DNA from: Tipula vernalis
Lineage: Eukaryota; Arthropoda; Insecta; Diptera; Tipulidae
Direction of reading: 5' to 3'
DNA: 64,000 bases
Assembly: GCA_958295665.1 (NCBI GenBank)
Contig: OY282560.1
Coordinates: 269,429,315-269,493,314 of the forward strand
Positions 48,263 to 60,203 of this stretch are shown here, in pieces. The number at the start of each line of letters is the position of its first letter. Within the stretch, counting starts at the first letter, position 1. The position numbers and the translations under genes were made by a program. Under the pieces are notes generated by a model. It made no database searches. It was not told where the DNA came from and saw only the letters and a program-made list of their open reading frames with translations.

Positions 48263-49261
48263 ATCAGATTGATATTTTTGTAACAGGTATGTCTGCGGCG
48301 ACATATATTAACCATATCCAATGAAAAGCCGGGATTAGCAGGTATTATTGAATTATAGTAAAATTAATGCCTACAGAAATAATTAGCAAACAAAATATTA
48401 ATCTTCATTTCCAGGTCTTTATGAAAATTGTGAAATGCAAAGAAATTGAAAAAAAAAACTGATTTTTCTTTCGCTTATTGCAACTAGTTGTTGTAACCGA
48501 TATGGAAAACCAAATATTAGATATATGTGTCCTTCTTCGGAACGTCAATGAGGTATTTAAAAGAAAGTATGTAATGTACAACTTTAGTTTCCCTTATAAG
48601 ATTATAAAAGAAATTAGGTTAATTAAAGATAGACTTAAGATTATAAAAGAATTAAATTGAACCAGTGATCCTCGGATGATTAAGAAAGCGTTCTACTTAC
48701 TCTAACATCGAGAGCGATAAATAAAAATATTTACTTAAGAAATAGTCTACTTTTAATACAGTTTTCTATATTCCGTAACTTTTCGAAAACATCTCGAATT
48801 TTATCTTAATTGGTTTGGAAATGGTAGAGTTTCATTCGTTTTTTATATTCCAGAATTGTGTTCAAAAATATTTTAGAATCACACTTCTATTGTACGTGTC
48901 GAATTTTATCTCAATCGGCTAATATCGCAAAATATCTTATTGAAATATATTATTCCGTTTTTCGTGCCTGTTGTCATTTAAAATATAGCATTATTATTTG
49001 TGATGTTTCTCACCATGAAGTTTCATTGGCGAAATATTTTGTTAAAATTAATATAAAATTATTTTAGCGAATTTTTGTGTTAACATCTACACAGAGTCAT
49101 AGAAATTTGAAAAATATTTAAACTATTAATTCCCCTAAATGTCATTGTTTGAGTAGCTGTATATTTCTGATCAGGGATGAAAAAGTTGATCCTTTAGTAC
49201 TTTTTTCGGTTCTTTTGAAAATAAAAAGTACTTCGATACTTTTGTTCAATATTTCAGTCCT
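48263..49261. other. AT-rich noncoding DNA
   Basis: No supported gene. Two open stretches of 60-69 codons have no motif. Around 49170-49260, AGTACTT and TCAGTCCTTT words faintly resemble the 3' block of dispersed repeat family B. Confidence 0.45.
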
Positions 49262-49447
49262 TTCAAAAAATATTTATATTCATTTTTTTCTGTAAACGTT
49301 AGACAGCACCTTAGGAAGAACGAATCAGTTTTCGTTACCCAACTCTTCGAATTTCGGCTAAATTCAAATCTAATCGCCGAAACGACCGAAAAGCGACGGC
49401 AAACTAACATAATAACGCTTTTTCGTTGTAATTTTGGTGATCAAGCG
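49262..49447. repeat. dispersed repeat, copy 2 (first copy near 2420)
   Basis: This aligns with 2420-2612 in the same orientation, with about 75 percent identity by eye and small indels. It directly abuts the 3' end of the CR1-like retrotransposon, whose coding match stops near 49450. Confidence 0.7.
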
Positions 49448-51520
49448 TTTGCTTTCTAAAGTTTGTAAATTTATTAATGCGAGACGATTTATATAGGGTT
49501 CACAAACAAAACCATGGTTCAAGTTAGGTAAACGACGTAATGCATAAATCAAAAATTATTTTTGAATACTTTTCGATTCTATCGAAATGGGTGTGATAGA
49601 ACAGACCCCAAATCGATAGAGGGTCATAAAGTTCCCTCCCATTACGCCTAATGAAACCCAATAAGGAATACCCTCTGCTAGTAATGTAGTACACATGATT
49701 GTTAGATGTAAGGTTGCACGAAAAAATAACGCCAAGATCACGCATATCAAAAACTCTGCTAATTTGCTCATCCATTATAAAATAAGGGGCATATATGCTA
49801 GATAAGCGTGATCAACCAAAAGGTATTACTTTGTCTTTACTTTCTAAGCGGACCAATCACAAAAGACAACAAGTTCGTCTTGCAATTGTGCAGTGTCAAT
49901 TAAAGAATTAATTGTAGCATGCATTTTTAAGTCGTCAGCATACAATGGACAATTACAAAACCTGAAGCACTGAACAATATCGTCAATAAATACAGTGAAC
50001 AGTAAAGATCCCATACCAGGCATGGGCTGCCTTGAAAAACACCAGAAGGTATAACAAATTCGAAGAAACGGACCTGCGAAATACTCACACATTGATGTCT
50101 TGATGTCAGATAAGATGCGATCCATTTTATTGGAAAGAAATCGGATCCGAACTCAATCAAAGCTTTCGAAAAATCTGTGTAGACAACATCAACCTGGGCA
50201 CGGTTTCCAACAGTCTCGAAAACATTGCCCCAAAAAACCATCAAATTAGTAATTGTTGATTTACCCCGAACGAAGCCGAGTTGACGCGCGTTATACGTTT
50301 AATAATATGAATCTCAATTATAGATTTTATTAACGATTCCAAAAGTTTACATGTAACAGCAAGAATTGAGATACCTCTGTAGCATGCAATATCACTCATT
50401 CTAAAAGGTTTAAATATAGAAACTATAAATGTTTTCTCAAATATCAGGAAACACTCCCCTTGAAAGACTCTTATTAAACAAATAAAGTAATGGTAGAGAC
50501 AAAGAAAGCGCACACTTAGCGACCATTAATGATACCTGAAAAGTTAGATGTATCAGAGTTATCAAAAGAGGCCTGAAAAAATTTGGCAAACGCGTCACAT
50601 ATTTCATGAGGACCTGAGAATGAAACATTATTGCATGACATAATCCACAGATAGCCACGTGAATTTATTTTTTGATTTATAAATGCAAAAAACCGTTTAG
50701 GATTAATCAAAATTTCCCTTTGGATCTGGAAAACATACATTTTGTAAATAAAATCGGTGAGGTACTTAAACACTTTGCATAAATCACGATATCTAGATTT
50801 GTCATTAATATCCCCAGAACGCTTATAATTCTTAAATGCTCTAGACTTATGATTTGTGAGGTTTTTTAAGTGGTGATTGAACCAAGATTCTGTATACATC
50901 GAACCCACAAAAACCTTTGGAATGAATAATTCAAAACCATTCGCCATAATACTATAAAACTTTGAAACAGCAACCAAAATGGCCAATAAGTGAAATAAAG
51001 CTGTCCAATCAACATTATTGAAAAAGTTGTTTAACGGCACCAGAACAACATTCCTAAAATCAAATTTAAAATCGCTCTCAATAAAATTACAAAAATCATA
51101 ATCTAAAAATTAAAATTTAATTAAAAGTGGCGTGTGATGTTCCGCTACATCCGGACAAGATTCTACCATATGTCGATGAATTCGCAAGATGGAAAAACTA
51201 AGTCCAAAATACGTTCAAACTCGTTAAAAATAGTATTGAATTGACGCGTTCCAAAATCGCAAAACTTTCTAACACAGCTAGAAATGATATCAATGGATGA
51301 TCCCATAAACTGGTCATCAATCCAGCACCAAGAGATTTTTGGCAGATTAAAGTCGCCCACAATCAACACCTGATCAATTTTATTAAATAGTAGTTGAACA
51401 TTATTGGCAATAAATTCAATAAATCCTTGGTAAAAGTCTGAAGTACTAAGAAGTAAAAGTCTGAAGTACCAAACGGTATATAGACTCCCAAATTGATTCA
51501 CCATAGTCACGATTGACGAC
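49448..51520 (-). pseudogene. CR1-like non-LTR ORF2 (endonuclease and reverse transcriptase), decayed
   Basis: On the minus strand, 51163-51510 carries the endonuclease end (VLIVGDFNLPKISWCW). The linker is at 50516-51040 (ESWFNHHLKNLTNHKSRAFK), then the RT follows in several frames: DIACYRGISILAVTCKLLES, VDVVYTDFSKA, IASYLTSRHQCVSI, SGVFQGS, LLFTVFIDDIVQ and PLYADDLKMHA (active site). The C-terminal part has YALRRLP and PYINRLALINLQTLESKR. VYTDFSKAF with YADDLK is usual in the CR1/Kiri/L2-like groups, and I cannot decide between them. At least six frame breaks are present. Confidence 0.8.
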
Positions 51521-51708
51521 GATGATCACACCACTACTAGTGGTCTCTCTAATATTTGAATCGCGATCACTACGAAAAACGGTGTAGCATAAAGGAAAAT
51601 ATTCCGCCGATTTGAAATCAACCAGGTCTCTGTAAAAATAACGATGTCCTAGTTATAAGAAAAAATAGATGAGTAACTTGGTATCCCGCTATTATTTTGG
51701 TAATATAC

Positions 51709-51728
51709 GTGTAGATTATTGTTGCTGG
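51709..51728. repeat. target-site duplication, left copy (20 bp)
   Basis: GTGTAGATTATTGTTGCTGG is identical to 52295-52314. The two copies bracket a 566-bp insertion ending in an AATC repeat, the signature of target-primed reverse transcription. Confidence 0.88.
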
Positions 51729-52294
51729 GAGGGGGGGGGGGCGAGTAACAGGGACAGCAGGGACGCAACGATTTCAACAACAACGTCAAGCAACACTAGC
51801 TACAGTAGCAACACTAGCTACAGTTAGTACAAATTTGGGTGACCGCATGGGAACATAATGATGGAACGAAATCTCGCCCCTCACAACCGCCGATGGATAA
51901 AATGGTGGAGGGAATAATAATAGTTGTTTTCAGCCTAGAGAACTTGCGGCACCCAGGAAATGACAACATTTTGCTGTCATAAAAAAACACTAACTATCCG
52001 ATCGCTTTGGTGTCTGTAACCGGGTTGAGTCTGCCCCTACTAATAATCCTATCCCATCCCTCGATGTTGTTATATGTAAAAAGGGTGTACGATGGCTGCC
52101 TGGCCAGGGGCGGAAATCACACTATTAGACTTATGTGGTTATCGATGTGGCGCCTTTCTTTACGGGGTTTGGCTTCATGAAGAATGGTGTCGTATTGTAA
52201 CATGAATATAGGTGGTGTGGCATTTATATTACGGGAGACTTGCGTAATGCTTGATCGTACATTTGAAATCAATCAATCAATCAATCAATACGGT
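51729..52294 (+). mobile_element. 566-bp retroposon with (AATC)n tail inside the CR1-like element
   Basis: The insertion begins with a G-rich run (GAGGGGGGGGGGGCGAG) and ends AATCAATCAATCAATCAATA. It is bounded by a perfect 20-bp duplication. A second, shorter copy of its 3' part lies at 54262-54418. No protein is encoded. It is either a SINE or the 3' UTR of an unidentified LINE; I see no convincing Pol III boxes. Confidence 0.8.
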
Positions 52295-52314
52295 GTGTAG
52301 ATTATTGTTGCTGG
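52295..52314. repeat. target-site duplication, right copy (20 bp)
   Basis: Identical to 51709-51728. Directly to the right the interrupted CR1-like element resumes. Confidence 0.88.
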
Positions 52315-52429
52315 AATTATTAGATGAAATGATGGGCATAATATTATGGAGTTTAGGTCGATAGAAAACGTTACTCTATTAACGAAGTATACATAACATT
52401 TACTATTACGAAGTTAATAAGAAGAAGTT

Positions 52430-52855
52430 TTTTGGTAGAGGTACAACTCTCGGAGCAATGCTCCGGCAGGCCATATGTGTAGCTGAAGGAGTTTGCTGAA
52501 ATGGACTAAATCAACGGCGATTTTGAACGAAATGAAATTGAGCCGATTAACGTCATGGCCAACTGACACAAGCACCTGACACTCAATCTCATCGTCAGAG
52601 ATTACCAGCTTACCATACTTAGAAATTTCCGTAAAACAACCGGTTCAGTGGTGTTACCGAATTTTGCGGCATAAATAAACTTCCTATCCGGAACAGCTTT
52701 GATAGTATCATCGGTATCGTCGCAAGAGCCAACAATATATTCCGCTTGCGACGGTTGAATTTGATCACTCGCAGATTCAACAGTGACAGGTGTAGCATTA
52801 TTAGAATGGCTCGGGATGATTGACGTATAACAACGCTGAACTTTTCCAATAGATC
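52430..52855 (-). pseudogene. CR1-like element ORF1 remnant
   Basis: Minus-strand frames give SIIPSHSNNATPVTVESASD then DTIKAVPDRKFIYAAKFG, and after a frameshift near 52625 ISKYGKLVISDDEIECQVLV, NRLNFISFKIAVDLVHFSKL. The closing pattern (NFISFKI ... FSKLL ... VVPLP) resembles the esterase/RRM-type C-terminus of ORF1 in CR1- and Jockey-like elements. It lies upstream of ORF2 in the right orientation, with only the nested insertion between. Homology is weak. Confidence 0.45.
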
Positions 52856-52914
52856 ATCGACATTGAACGGAATAATGCCGAGAGATTGATTAACAGCAAC
52901 AAATTAGAGAAAAA

Positions 52915-53860
52915 GAGTCAGAGAAAAATGAAATTCAAATGTAAAATGCCATACTACGAGCGAATTCCGTTTTTCTCTAATTTTGAAGTAATTTTCGGAA
53001 TTAATTAAATTTAATTTGATTGAAAACATTACATTAATATTATAAAAAGGTAAAAATTTTATATATAAGTGATTTTAATATCATAAGTCTAAAAAAAATG
53101 TTTACTCGCATTCTTAATTCGTGCTTGGTGTGGGAAGCCCGTAAGTCTATACAAATTATCTGTGCCGACTTCTAAGACCTAGTTAATTTAGCAACAGAAT
53201 ACCTGTCTCTAATTCTTCACAAAATCAGCATTTAACGTTTTAACTGAACAATCATAAGAAAAAGAAAAAAGTTTAAATCAGTAGCAGGCTTTGACTTTCG
53301 AGTCAGATCTCAAATGAACGTTTTTTTTATTTTCTGTGATTTTTTTTTTCTAAATTAATTTAATTTTTATATAAATTTAAAACGACAATTGTTGATGCAC
53401 CATGCAAAGATAGAACACATAGCAAGGGTCACAAATAATTTTGCTGATTTAAAATTAAAATCTCCAGCCACCGCTAAGTAATATTTTATACTGTGGAAAG
53501 ATGATGATACCAATATTGAAAATACAGATTTCTGGGAATCTCAGAGTATTGAGCGGATGAGCTGGAATTGGATCCTGGGTAAAAGCGTGCTGCATTTTAT
53601 TAAAAATTTTACTACTTTTGGTATGTCCCATTGTGAATGAGCGAAAGCTCAAAATAGGATGTACCAGAAACTATAAAAATATTAAATAACCAAATAATTA
53701 AATAAATAAAAAATTAATTATAATTTCTCTTTTGTCACTTTTAGTTACACTACTTTTGTTAACACATCAAAAAAATTAAAAAGTACTTTAAAGCGTAATT
53801 TAGTCCTCTATCGCTCAACATTTTAGTACTTAGGGATTTATGTAAATTTCATTCCTGTTT
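52915..53860. repeat. dispersed repeat family B, copy 2, with ~470-bp insertion
   Basis: Blocks 52915-53280 and 53755-53860 match 11800-12262 (GTGCCGACTTCTAAG, CAACAGAATACCTGTCT, AAAATCAGCATTTAACGTTT, then AAAGTACTTTAAAG, TTTAGTCCTCT). The intervening 53281-53754 has no counterpart in copy 1 and no recognised content. Confidence 0.6.
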
Positions 53861-53906
53861 CTGATTAGTTTTAGATTAGTAAAAATTTCACTTTGCTATA
53901 TAGGAC

Positions 53907-53968
53907 AGTGAAGTTTTTACTAAACAAGAACTAAAATCATTTTAGTAAAATATAGTAAAAACTTCACT
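53907..53968. repeat. 16-bp perfect inverted repeat (hairpin)
   Basis: AGTGAAGTTTTTACTA (53907-53922) is complementary to 53953-53968 across a 30-bp loop that itself contains a short inverted ACTAAAAT/ATTTTAGT. A related TAGTAAAAATTTCACT lies just upstream near 53878. It may be a remnant of a palindromic MITE. Confidence 0.6.
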
Positions 53969-54261
53969 ACCATATATGTAATATATTGTGTTTTGCTCAT
54001 TAATGTATATTAATTAATTTAGTTTAAAGAATATTTAAAGGTTTCTCTTCCTTAGTTTGCTAATAAATAATTCAATTTTCAGAATATAACATAGTTCCAG
54101 AATTAATCATTATTATAGGGATTAAAATTAATCCTGAGTTTCAGAATTAAATTTTAGCTTGAATCAACTCTCCAGGATCATTTAGTAGTGAATAAGCTGT
54201 AGTTTAGAAAATGTGTTGTCTTGTGCTAACTATTTTTACTATATATTTACTAACAATTTTA

Positions 54262-54418
54262 TTAACTATCGATCGCTTAGGTGTCTGTAACAGGGTCGAG
54301 TCTGTCCCAACTAATAATCCTTTCCTATCCTTCGGTTTTGTTATATGTAAACGGGTGTACGGTGTGTGCCCGGGAGTTCCTGTTATAATACTTAACCGTA
54401 CATCCTAATAAATCAATC
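54262..54418 (+). mobile_element. second copy of the (AATC)n-tailed retroposon, 3' part
   Basis: This matches the 3' portion of the insertion at 51729-52294: CGATCGCTT, GGTGTCTGTAAC, GGGT-GAGTCTG, ACTAATAATCCT, TTGTTATATGTAAA and GGGTGTACG, then CGTACATC and an AATCAATCAAAT tail. An internal segment of roughly 130 bp present in the other copy is missing here. No target duplication was confirmed. Confidence 0.75.
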
Positions 54419-55405
54419 AAATTAATGTGTTAGTAAAACTTTTCAAACCATACCTTGTTACTCGCATTGTTCTGCAGAAATGTATGTTCGCGAATACATT
54501 ATGTGCTATAATAAACACGTACAAACCAATTCACGCGCAACAAATATATTTCAAAAAATAATGACAAAAAATTTTGAAAATAACCTTCTGTCTTATAAGT
54601 TTGCACACCACTGATGTACGTACATATTATTATGTTATATTAGAAGTATTTGTGCGTTTCATCTTTTCCTTGAACATTTTAAAATCAAATATGTAAATTC
54701 CGTGATTATTCCATGATTCAAATACGTAAATTCCGACGTACGTGAAGTGTGTCCTAAGTTGCCTTAAGTTGTCCTAAGTATGTCCTAAGATTTATTAAAT
54801 GTGTTGGTGTAAAAGTTTCGTTATTACGAATTTATTTCATTCATATTGAAATAATAAAAATTATGCTTAAGATTATTTACTCTTACAAAAAAAATTTACA
54901 TTTTTTCAATGGCGCGAAATATTCTGATGGTGAATGTATAAAATCGGATCATTTTCCAAAAACAAAGAAACTGGCAGAAAACCCGTGTTTAATCGTGTTT
55001 GTTTGCGAAATTTCTTGTGAAAATCCTAGGAAAGCGGCCACCAAAATGTGCACAATCCTAAGTTGTCGTAAGGTCTTATCTATTCGAAAAATATTTCACT
55101 TTTGAAAAAGTGGGGGATTAGGGTATTTAGGACAACCATGTTTGACATAATCTCTTATAATACATCGAATATATGTATAAATGATTTTCCGAATTTTCTT
55201 GAGCAATTCCTAGGAAGCGGCCACCAAAATGCCATATATTCTAAGTTGTCGTGAGGTCTTATCTATTCGAAAAATATTTCACATTTGAAAAAAGTAGGGG
55301 ATTAGGGTATTTAGGTGTAGTAATTATTTTTATAATAGTTTCCTTCTGTTTGGTTCGTCTGTATTGAATGTTTAACCATTTTTACTTACTTTATAAAAAT
55401 TTATT
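54419..55405. other. noncoding DNA with a 182-bp-spaced direct duplication
   Basis: Blocks 55008-55127 and 55194-55316 are direct copies. They share AAGCGGCCACCAAAATG, TCTTATCTATTCGAAAAATA and GGGGATTAGGGTATTTAGG. Upstream, TGTCCTAAG recurs four times within 54745-54790. The 80-codon frame overlapping the first block has no motif. Confidence 0.6.
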
Positions 55406-55415
55406 ACGCCGATAT
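55406..55415. repeat. Jockey target duplication, 3' side
   Basis: ACGCCGATAT here and ACGCTGATAT at 60204-60213 differ by one base and bracket the Jockey-type element exactly at its A tail and 5' end. Confidence 0.75.
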
Positions 55416-55628
55416 TTTTTTTTTTTTTTTTTTTGAAAATAATTCTGTTTTATTATTTCTTTTTTAATTACAATCTAGTCTAAGACTAATAAGCAATTTT
55501 ATTCCAACTTAAATTACTACATTTTACTGAAATTGAAGGGTTCATCCATCGATGTACTCCTTAGCTTTGATATTTATGATTTGATCGCGCTTTTGTCGTG
55601 CGCTAGATAAAGATTTATTTTAACTGAT

Positions 55629-57689
55629 TTACACTAACTCAAAAGGCTTTACTCTTTTGAGCCTTCTAACTAAATCCGTATTATCCAGTAGCTGGTTGGC
55701 CTCTATGTTGACATGGTGAAGTAGCCGTTGTTCGTGACTTCTAGCAAATTTCATAATTTCGGTTTTGATGAGTTCTATGCCCAGATCTTTGTGGATGTCG
55801 CTATTTCTGACAAACCATGGTGCGTTGACGATGCTTCTTAGCACTTTGTTTTGGAATCGTTGGATAATATCCATGTTGCTCTGCTTGGTACATCCCCACA
55901 GCTGTATACCATAAGTCCAAACAGGCTTCAATATTTGCTTATAAAGCAGAAGTTTATTAGGGATTGATAAATGAGAGTTTCTTCCCAGTAACCAATACAT
56001 TTTTTTGTATTTTAATTCCAACTCGCCTCTTTTCTTTTTTACATGAGCTTTCCAGCGAAGTTTAGCGTCTAATGTCATACCAAGATATTTGGCAGTGTTT
56101 GCGTGTGGTATTTCTTGATTATTTAAATATACTGGTTTATGAACTAATCTCTTGTTCGTAAAGTCAACATGTACAGATTTAGTTTCATTTAGTTTTATGC
56201 GCCATTTTTTTGTCCAATTGTGTACTTGCTCTATGGCGTTTTGTAATTGCTCTGCTGTATCTGAGTTGTTGTCACCTACTGCCATGATAGCTGTGTCATC
56301 GGCGAAAGTGGCTATCATGTTGTTTTGTGGGATTGGGACATCTCGGGTGTATAGTAAATACAGAAGTGGTCCAAGTACACTTCCTTGTGGAACTCCTGCT
56401 TTTATTCCCTTAAGCTCTGAATATTCATCTTCTTGCTTAAGCCTGAAATATCTTTCCGTTATATATGATTCCAGTATTATGCTGTACTGTTTCGGTAGGA
56501 TTAATTTGAGTTTGTAGATTAATCCTTCGTGCCAAACTTTATCAAAGGCCTGCGCTACATCAAGGAATACTGCTGAACAAACTTTTTTCTCTTCTAAAGT
56601 CTTCTCAATAATATTGGTTATTCTATGCACTTGATCGATAGTTGAGTGTTCACTGCGAAAACCAAATTGGTGATTCGGAATTAGATTATTTTTTTCAGTT
56701 ATTAGTTTAAGCCTTTTTAATAGTAGCTTTTCAAAGAGTTTGGACATTATCGGCAACAACGATATAGGCCTATATGATGTTATTAGATGTGGCGGTTTTC
56801 CTGGTTTGGGAATCATGATGACCTCAGCCACTTTCCAAAGTTTGGGTACATATTTTAACCTAAATGCGGCGTTTATGATATTAGTTAACTTTACCGTAGC
56901 TTTTCCCGGTAGCTGCTTTATTATTTCTCCGGTAATCAGGTCAAACCCTGGTGCTTTCTTTAAGTTTAAATTGTTTTTAATTTCATTTGCTACTTCAGTA
57001 GTCGATGTAGGGGTGACATCTTCGAGAATTTGTGTTATGTTTTCATCCAATATTTATTGTAATTGACATTCATGAGGTTGAAATATATTTTCAAGATGAT
57101 TGGCAAAACCTTCAGCTTTTTCTTTGTTTTTCCTTGCCCATGTTCCATCCATTTTCCTGATAGGATGGATCGGCATTATTGGCCTTTTCAGAGTTTTAGT
57201 TGCTTTCCAAAGCGAATAATCCGTATTACTATCATTCGTTAATTTACTTAAGTAGAAATTAACTGACTCATTTTTTAATTTCTGAATTTCTCTTGTTAAT
57301 TGTTGAGTAAGATTATTTAGTCTTTTTTTGTCCTGTGGAGCTCTAGTTTGGTGCCATTTTTTTCTGGATTTGCGTTTATCCCTAAGGAGATTTCTAATTT
57401 CTATTGGATAGTTATTTCCTTTTAGCCTTGATTTGATTTCTGGAGTACTTTCCCATGCTGATTGTTGAATATCTGTAATGAACTTTTCTACTTCTATGTC
57501 CAGTTGATCCATAGTTTTTAAAGGAACTTTCAAAAGTATTCTTTGTTCCAGGTGTACTTTGAAACTTTCCCAGTTCGTATATTTGTTGGTTAATACTGGA
57601 TTATTCCCTTTTTGGATGATATACTCGCTTAGAGTTAGGACTATTGGAGAATGATCTGAGCTCATATCTTGGCTTTCTTCAACTTTCAT
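55629..57689 (-). pseudogene. Jockey-type ORF2: linker and reverse transcriptase, one nonsense codon
   Basis: The frame from 57689 begins inside the end of the endonuclease (MSSDHSPIVLTLSEY, with the catalytic SDH) and runs through a basic linker to a TAA at 57054-57056. In the same frame the RT follows, about 473 residues to the natural stop at 55629. Motifs in order: IKNNLNLKKAPGFDLITGEI, YRPISLLPIMSKLFEK, HQFGFRSEHSTIDQVHRI, AVFLDVAQAFDKVWHEGLIY (first Asp), GVPQGSVLGPLLYLLY, ATFADDTAIMAVG (Asp pair), AKYLGMTLDAKLRWKAH. Every RT motif is intact. The enzyme copies the element RNA at a nicked chromosomal site. Confidence 0.92.
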
Positions 57690-57696
57690 AAAATTA

Positions 57697-58290
57697 TTAG
57701 AAATATTTTTGGTTATAAAAAAAATCGATCAGGTCAGGTATTTTCCCTGGGTAAGTTGGCCAATATGTTGGTTTACCTGTTGAAATGGATTCACATCCAT
57801 TTTCTTTGATGGCAATCAATAATTCTTTTCCTTTAGTGGTAGTTAATCTAGAACCCCAGTGAGTATTCTTCGCATTGAAGTCACCACCTATTATGAACCT
57901 TTTTCCCAGACGCTTAAAGAACTCTGAGTATTGTTTGCTTTTAATTGAATGTCTTGGTGGACAGTATAATCCTGCCACAACAATAGGAAAGTTTTCCGTT
58001 TTTATATAAACCACTGTGGCCTGAATTTTTTCTTTTCCGTACTTTGCTTCTTCAAAATGTTGGATATTTTTTTTAATGATGACTGCACTTCCTCCTCTGG
58101 CTGAATTATCTGGATGAATAGTGTGATATATGCAATAGCCTTTAAATGTTATGTAGGATTGCTTAGTAAAATGTGTTTCCGAAATAAGACACACATCTAT
58201 ATTCTCAATGTCGAGGACTGCTTGTAGTTCTTGCTGATGCCGGAGCAAACCATTAGCATTCCATGACATGATTTTCATTGTGTTGTTCAT
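57697..58290 (-). pseudogene. Jockey-type ORF2: endonuclease domain, ends at a T-run frameshift
   Basis: The start ATG at 58290 overlaps the ORF1 stop (ATGA). It encodes the apurinic-type endonuclease: MKIMSWNANGLLRHQQELQA, VCLISETHFTKQSYI (catalytic Glu), GGSAVIIKK, VVAGLYCPPRHS and FIIGGDFNAKNTHWGSR (catalytic Asp/Asn). The frame ends after PDLIDFF at a run of eight T; with seven the frame would continue into the linker and SDH motif. This may be a real lesion or a homopolymer error in the assembly. Confidence 0.9.
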
Positions 58291-60038
58291 TTTTGTGTTG
58301 ATTTGGGTCTAGCTCCCAATGCTCTATCTTCCAATTTTTGTAGCCTCTCATCAAATTTTGTTAATTTCATGAGAATATCTTGTAATGTTTGACTGATGTC
58401 TACATCTTTAGATTTTTGCTGGGGTTTATTGACTACGCCACTTGTTACTTCAGCATATGTAACACCTTCAGTTCTTAGTTGGCGGCCAAATGGTTGCCCA
58501 TTGTCTTTTTTTGCATGCCTCTCATATCGATTTGACTGGCCATACATTTGAGTTTTATTCATCCTTTGGTTTTTCATTTTCTGAATTTCCTTTGCAACAA
58601 TACATCCTCGATAGTTAGCAGGATGACCTTGTCCACAGTGTACACATTTAAGTTGAGCTTGTGGATTGTCGCATTTTCCAGTTAGGTGGTGTCCGGCACA
58701 TTTAACACACCTTGGAAGTTTGCTCCAATATCTTTGCGTATGTCCATATGCCTGACACTTTTGGCATTGCGGAATTAGTTTAGACTTTCTAAGTGGTTGA
58801 ATTTCCACTTTGCAACCCAATAAACTAGTGGTGTTATATATTTTAGTTATATTTTCGTCACAACTGAATGTTAGTACAAACATGTCTAGCTTCTTTTTAT
58901 TTCTCCAGCTAACTTTGTTCATTACGCTGATTATTTTAAATTATTTCGATGATAATTCTTCTTTAATTCGTTCTGGGCTACATGTATGATGTAAGTTCCT
59001 TGCCATAACTCTGATTGGCCTTTCTTGTTTATTTTCATACGTGTGAAAGATAAATGAGCCTTCGGTCAAAGTTTTCACTACGTTTCTATATGCATCGACG
59101 CTATTTACGTTGATGCTTATTTTATTTTGATTCATCAATTTAGTGATGAATGATTCTTCTGAAACACTCGCCTTAATTATATCATAGAAAACGTGATAAT
59201 TTTTAACATCATCTACTATGATCGGTGGTGGGGGAGGTGTTTTTTTATCTGTTTTGATATTTGTCTCAACTTTTTGAGGCTGAGTGTTTTGATCCAGAGT
59301 TTGTGGTTTTTGTGGTGGTGACGGTGTATTATTTAACCTTCTCTTTTTACTTTTTCTAGACTTAGCACGAATCCATTCTGTTTCTTTAGCTAAGTCTTCC
59401 TCATCGGTTTGATATTCAACGTTTTTATTAACATTAGAATTGGTGTTTTGTTTCTGTATTATTGATGATTCGGTTAGACATTTAACATTGTTGGCGTTAA
59501 GTTCGGTATTCTGGTTCTGCTTCATTGATGGCTTAGCTTGAGTTTCGTTCTGCTTTAATTGCATCATTTCTTTTTTTAGTTCGTCAATTTGTTGTTGTAA
59601 ATTGAGAATAATAATGCTTTGCTGATTTTTCTCATCAGTTACTTTTTGCCATTGTTTGTATAACGTTAGCTCTTTTTCTGAAGTACCACTTTCAAGAATA
59701 GATGTTTCACCATAGTTATATGAGGTTGTTATACTGGCTTGTTGGGGTGCTGCTGTTGCGCCCTTATTATTTTGGAATCGTTCCATGTTAAAATTTTCAG
59801 ATGAGAAATTAAAAGTTTTCTCAGGAGATCTAGCAACGTTTCCTCCCTTGTGGAACGGGCTGTTTACTATTTCCATATTTTTGTTTTTTTGTGTATGCAA
59901 GGATCGGCCCTCCCCAGAATCCTTAGGGCCAGTCTCATCAGAGAGTGGATTGCCCAATATTTCTATTGGTTTACCACCTGGGGTATTTTTTCCTTCTGTT
60001 TTATTCATTGCATATTGTATATTTATAGTGTAATCCAC
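58287..60038 (-). pseudogene. Jockey-type ORF1 (Gag), one in-frame stop
   Basis: About 583 codons in a single frame, interrupted by one TAA at 58941. The N-terminal half is low-complexity and Asn/Gln/Lys-rich with a coiled-coil-like stretch (LNLQQQIDELKKEMMQLKQN) and a proline run before a PRE_C2HC-like domain (NYHVFYDIIKASVSEESFIT, GSFIFHTYENKQERPIRVMA). After the stop come WRNKKKLDMFVLTFSC and three zinc knuckles: CQKCQAYGHTQRYW, CVKCAGHHLTGKC and CVHCGQGHPANYRGC. The first knuckle has lost its last Cys (Trp). Gag binds element RNA. It ends TGA inside the ORF2 start. Confidence 0.88.
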
Positions 60039-60203
60039 TCGTCTCTAGTATTTAGCCGATTTTAAAATCGTTGCCCGGGTGTCACCACGAGGAGGTATAC
60101 TAGACACATTTGGTGGCCTCTACATAGTTGCAGAGCTGGAATATAGTTAACGAAAGTCGTGGCTATAAACGGTCAACTCCTACCCTATTGAAGCGCACCC
60201 CCA

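Larger units (their letters stand above)
55416..60203 (-). mobile_element. full-length Jockey-type non-LTR retrotransposon
   Basis: The 4.79-kb minus-strand element has a 5' UTR (~60039-60203), ORF1, ORF2, a 3' UTR and a poly(A) tail (20 T on the plus strand, 55415-55434). It is bracketed by a 10-bp target duplication with one mismatch. ORF1 and ORF2 overlap by ATGA. Only three obvious lesions separate it from intact: a stop in ORF1 near 58941, an extra base in a T run near 57720 in ORF2, and a stop at 57054 in ORF2. It is the youngest-looking retrotransposon in the window. Confidence 0.88.

Noticed and set aside
59785..60065. Plus-strand frames with hydrophobic stretches near the Jockey 5' end
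   Set aside because: They are antisense to the start of ORF1, and the low-complexity Asn/Lys-rich coding of ORF1 produces open hydrophobic frames on the other strand.
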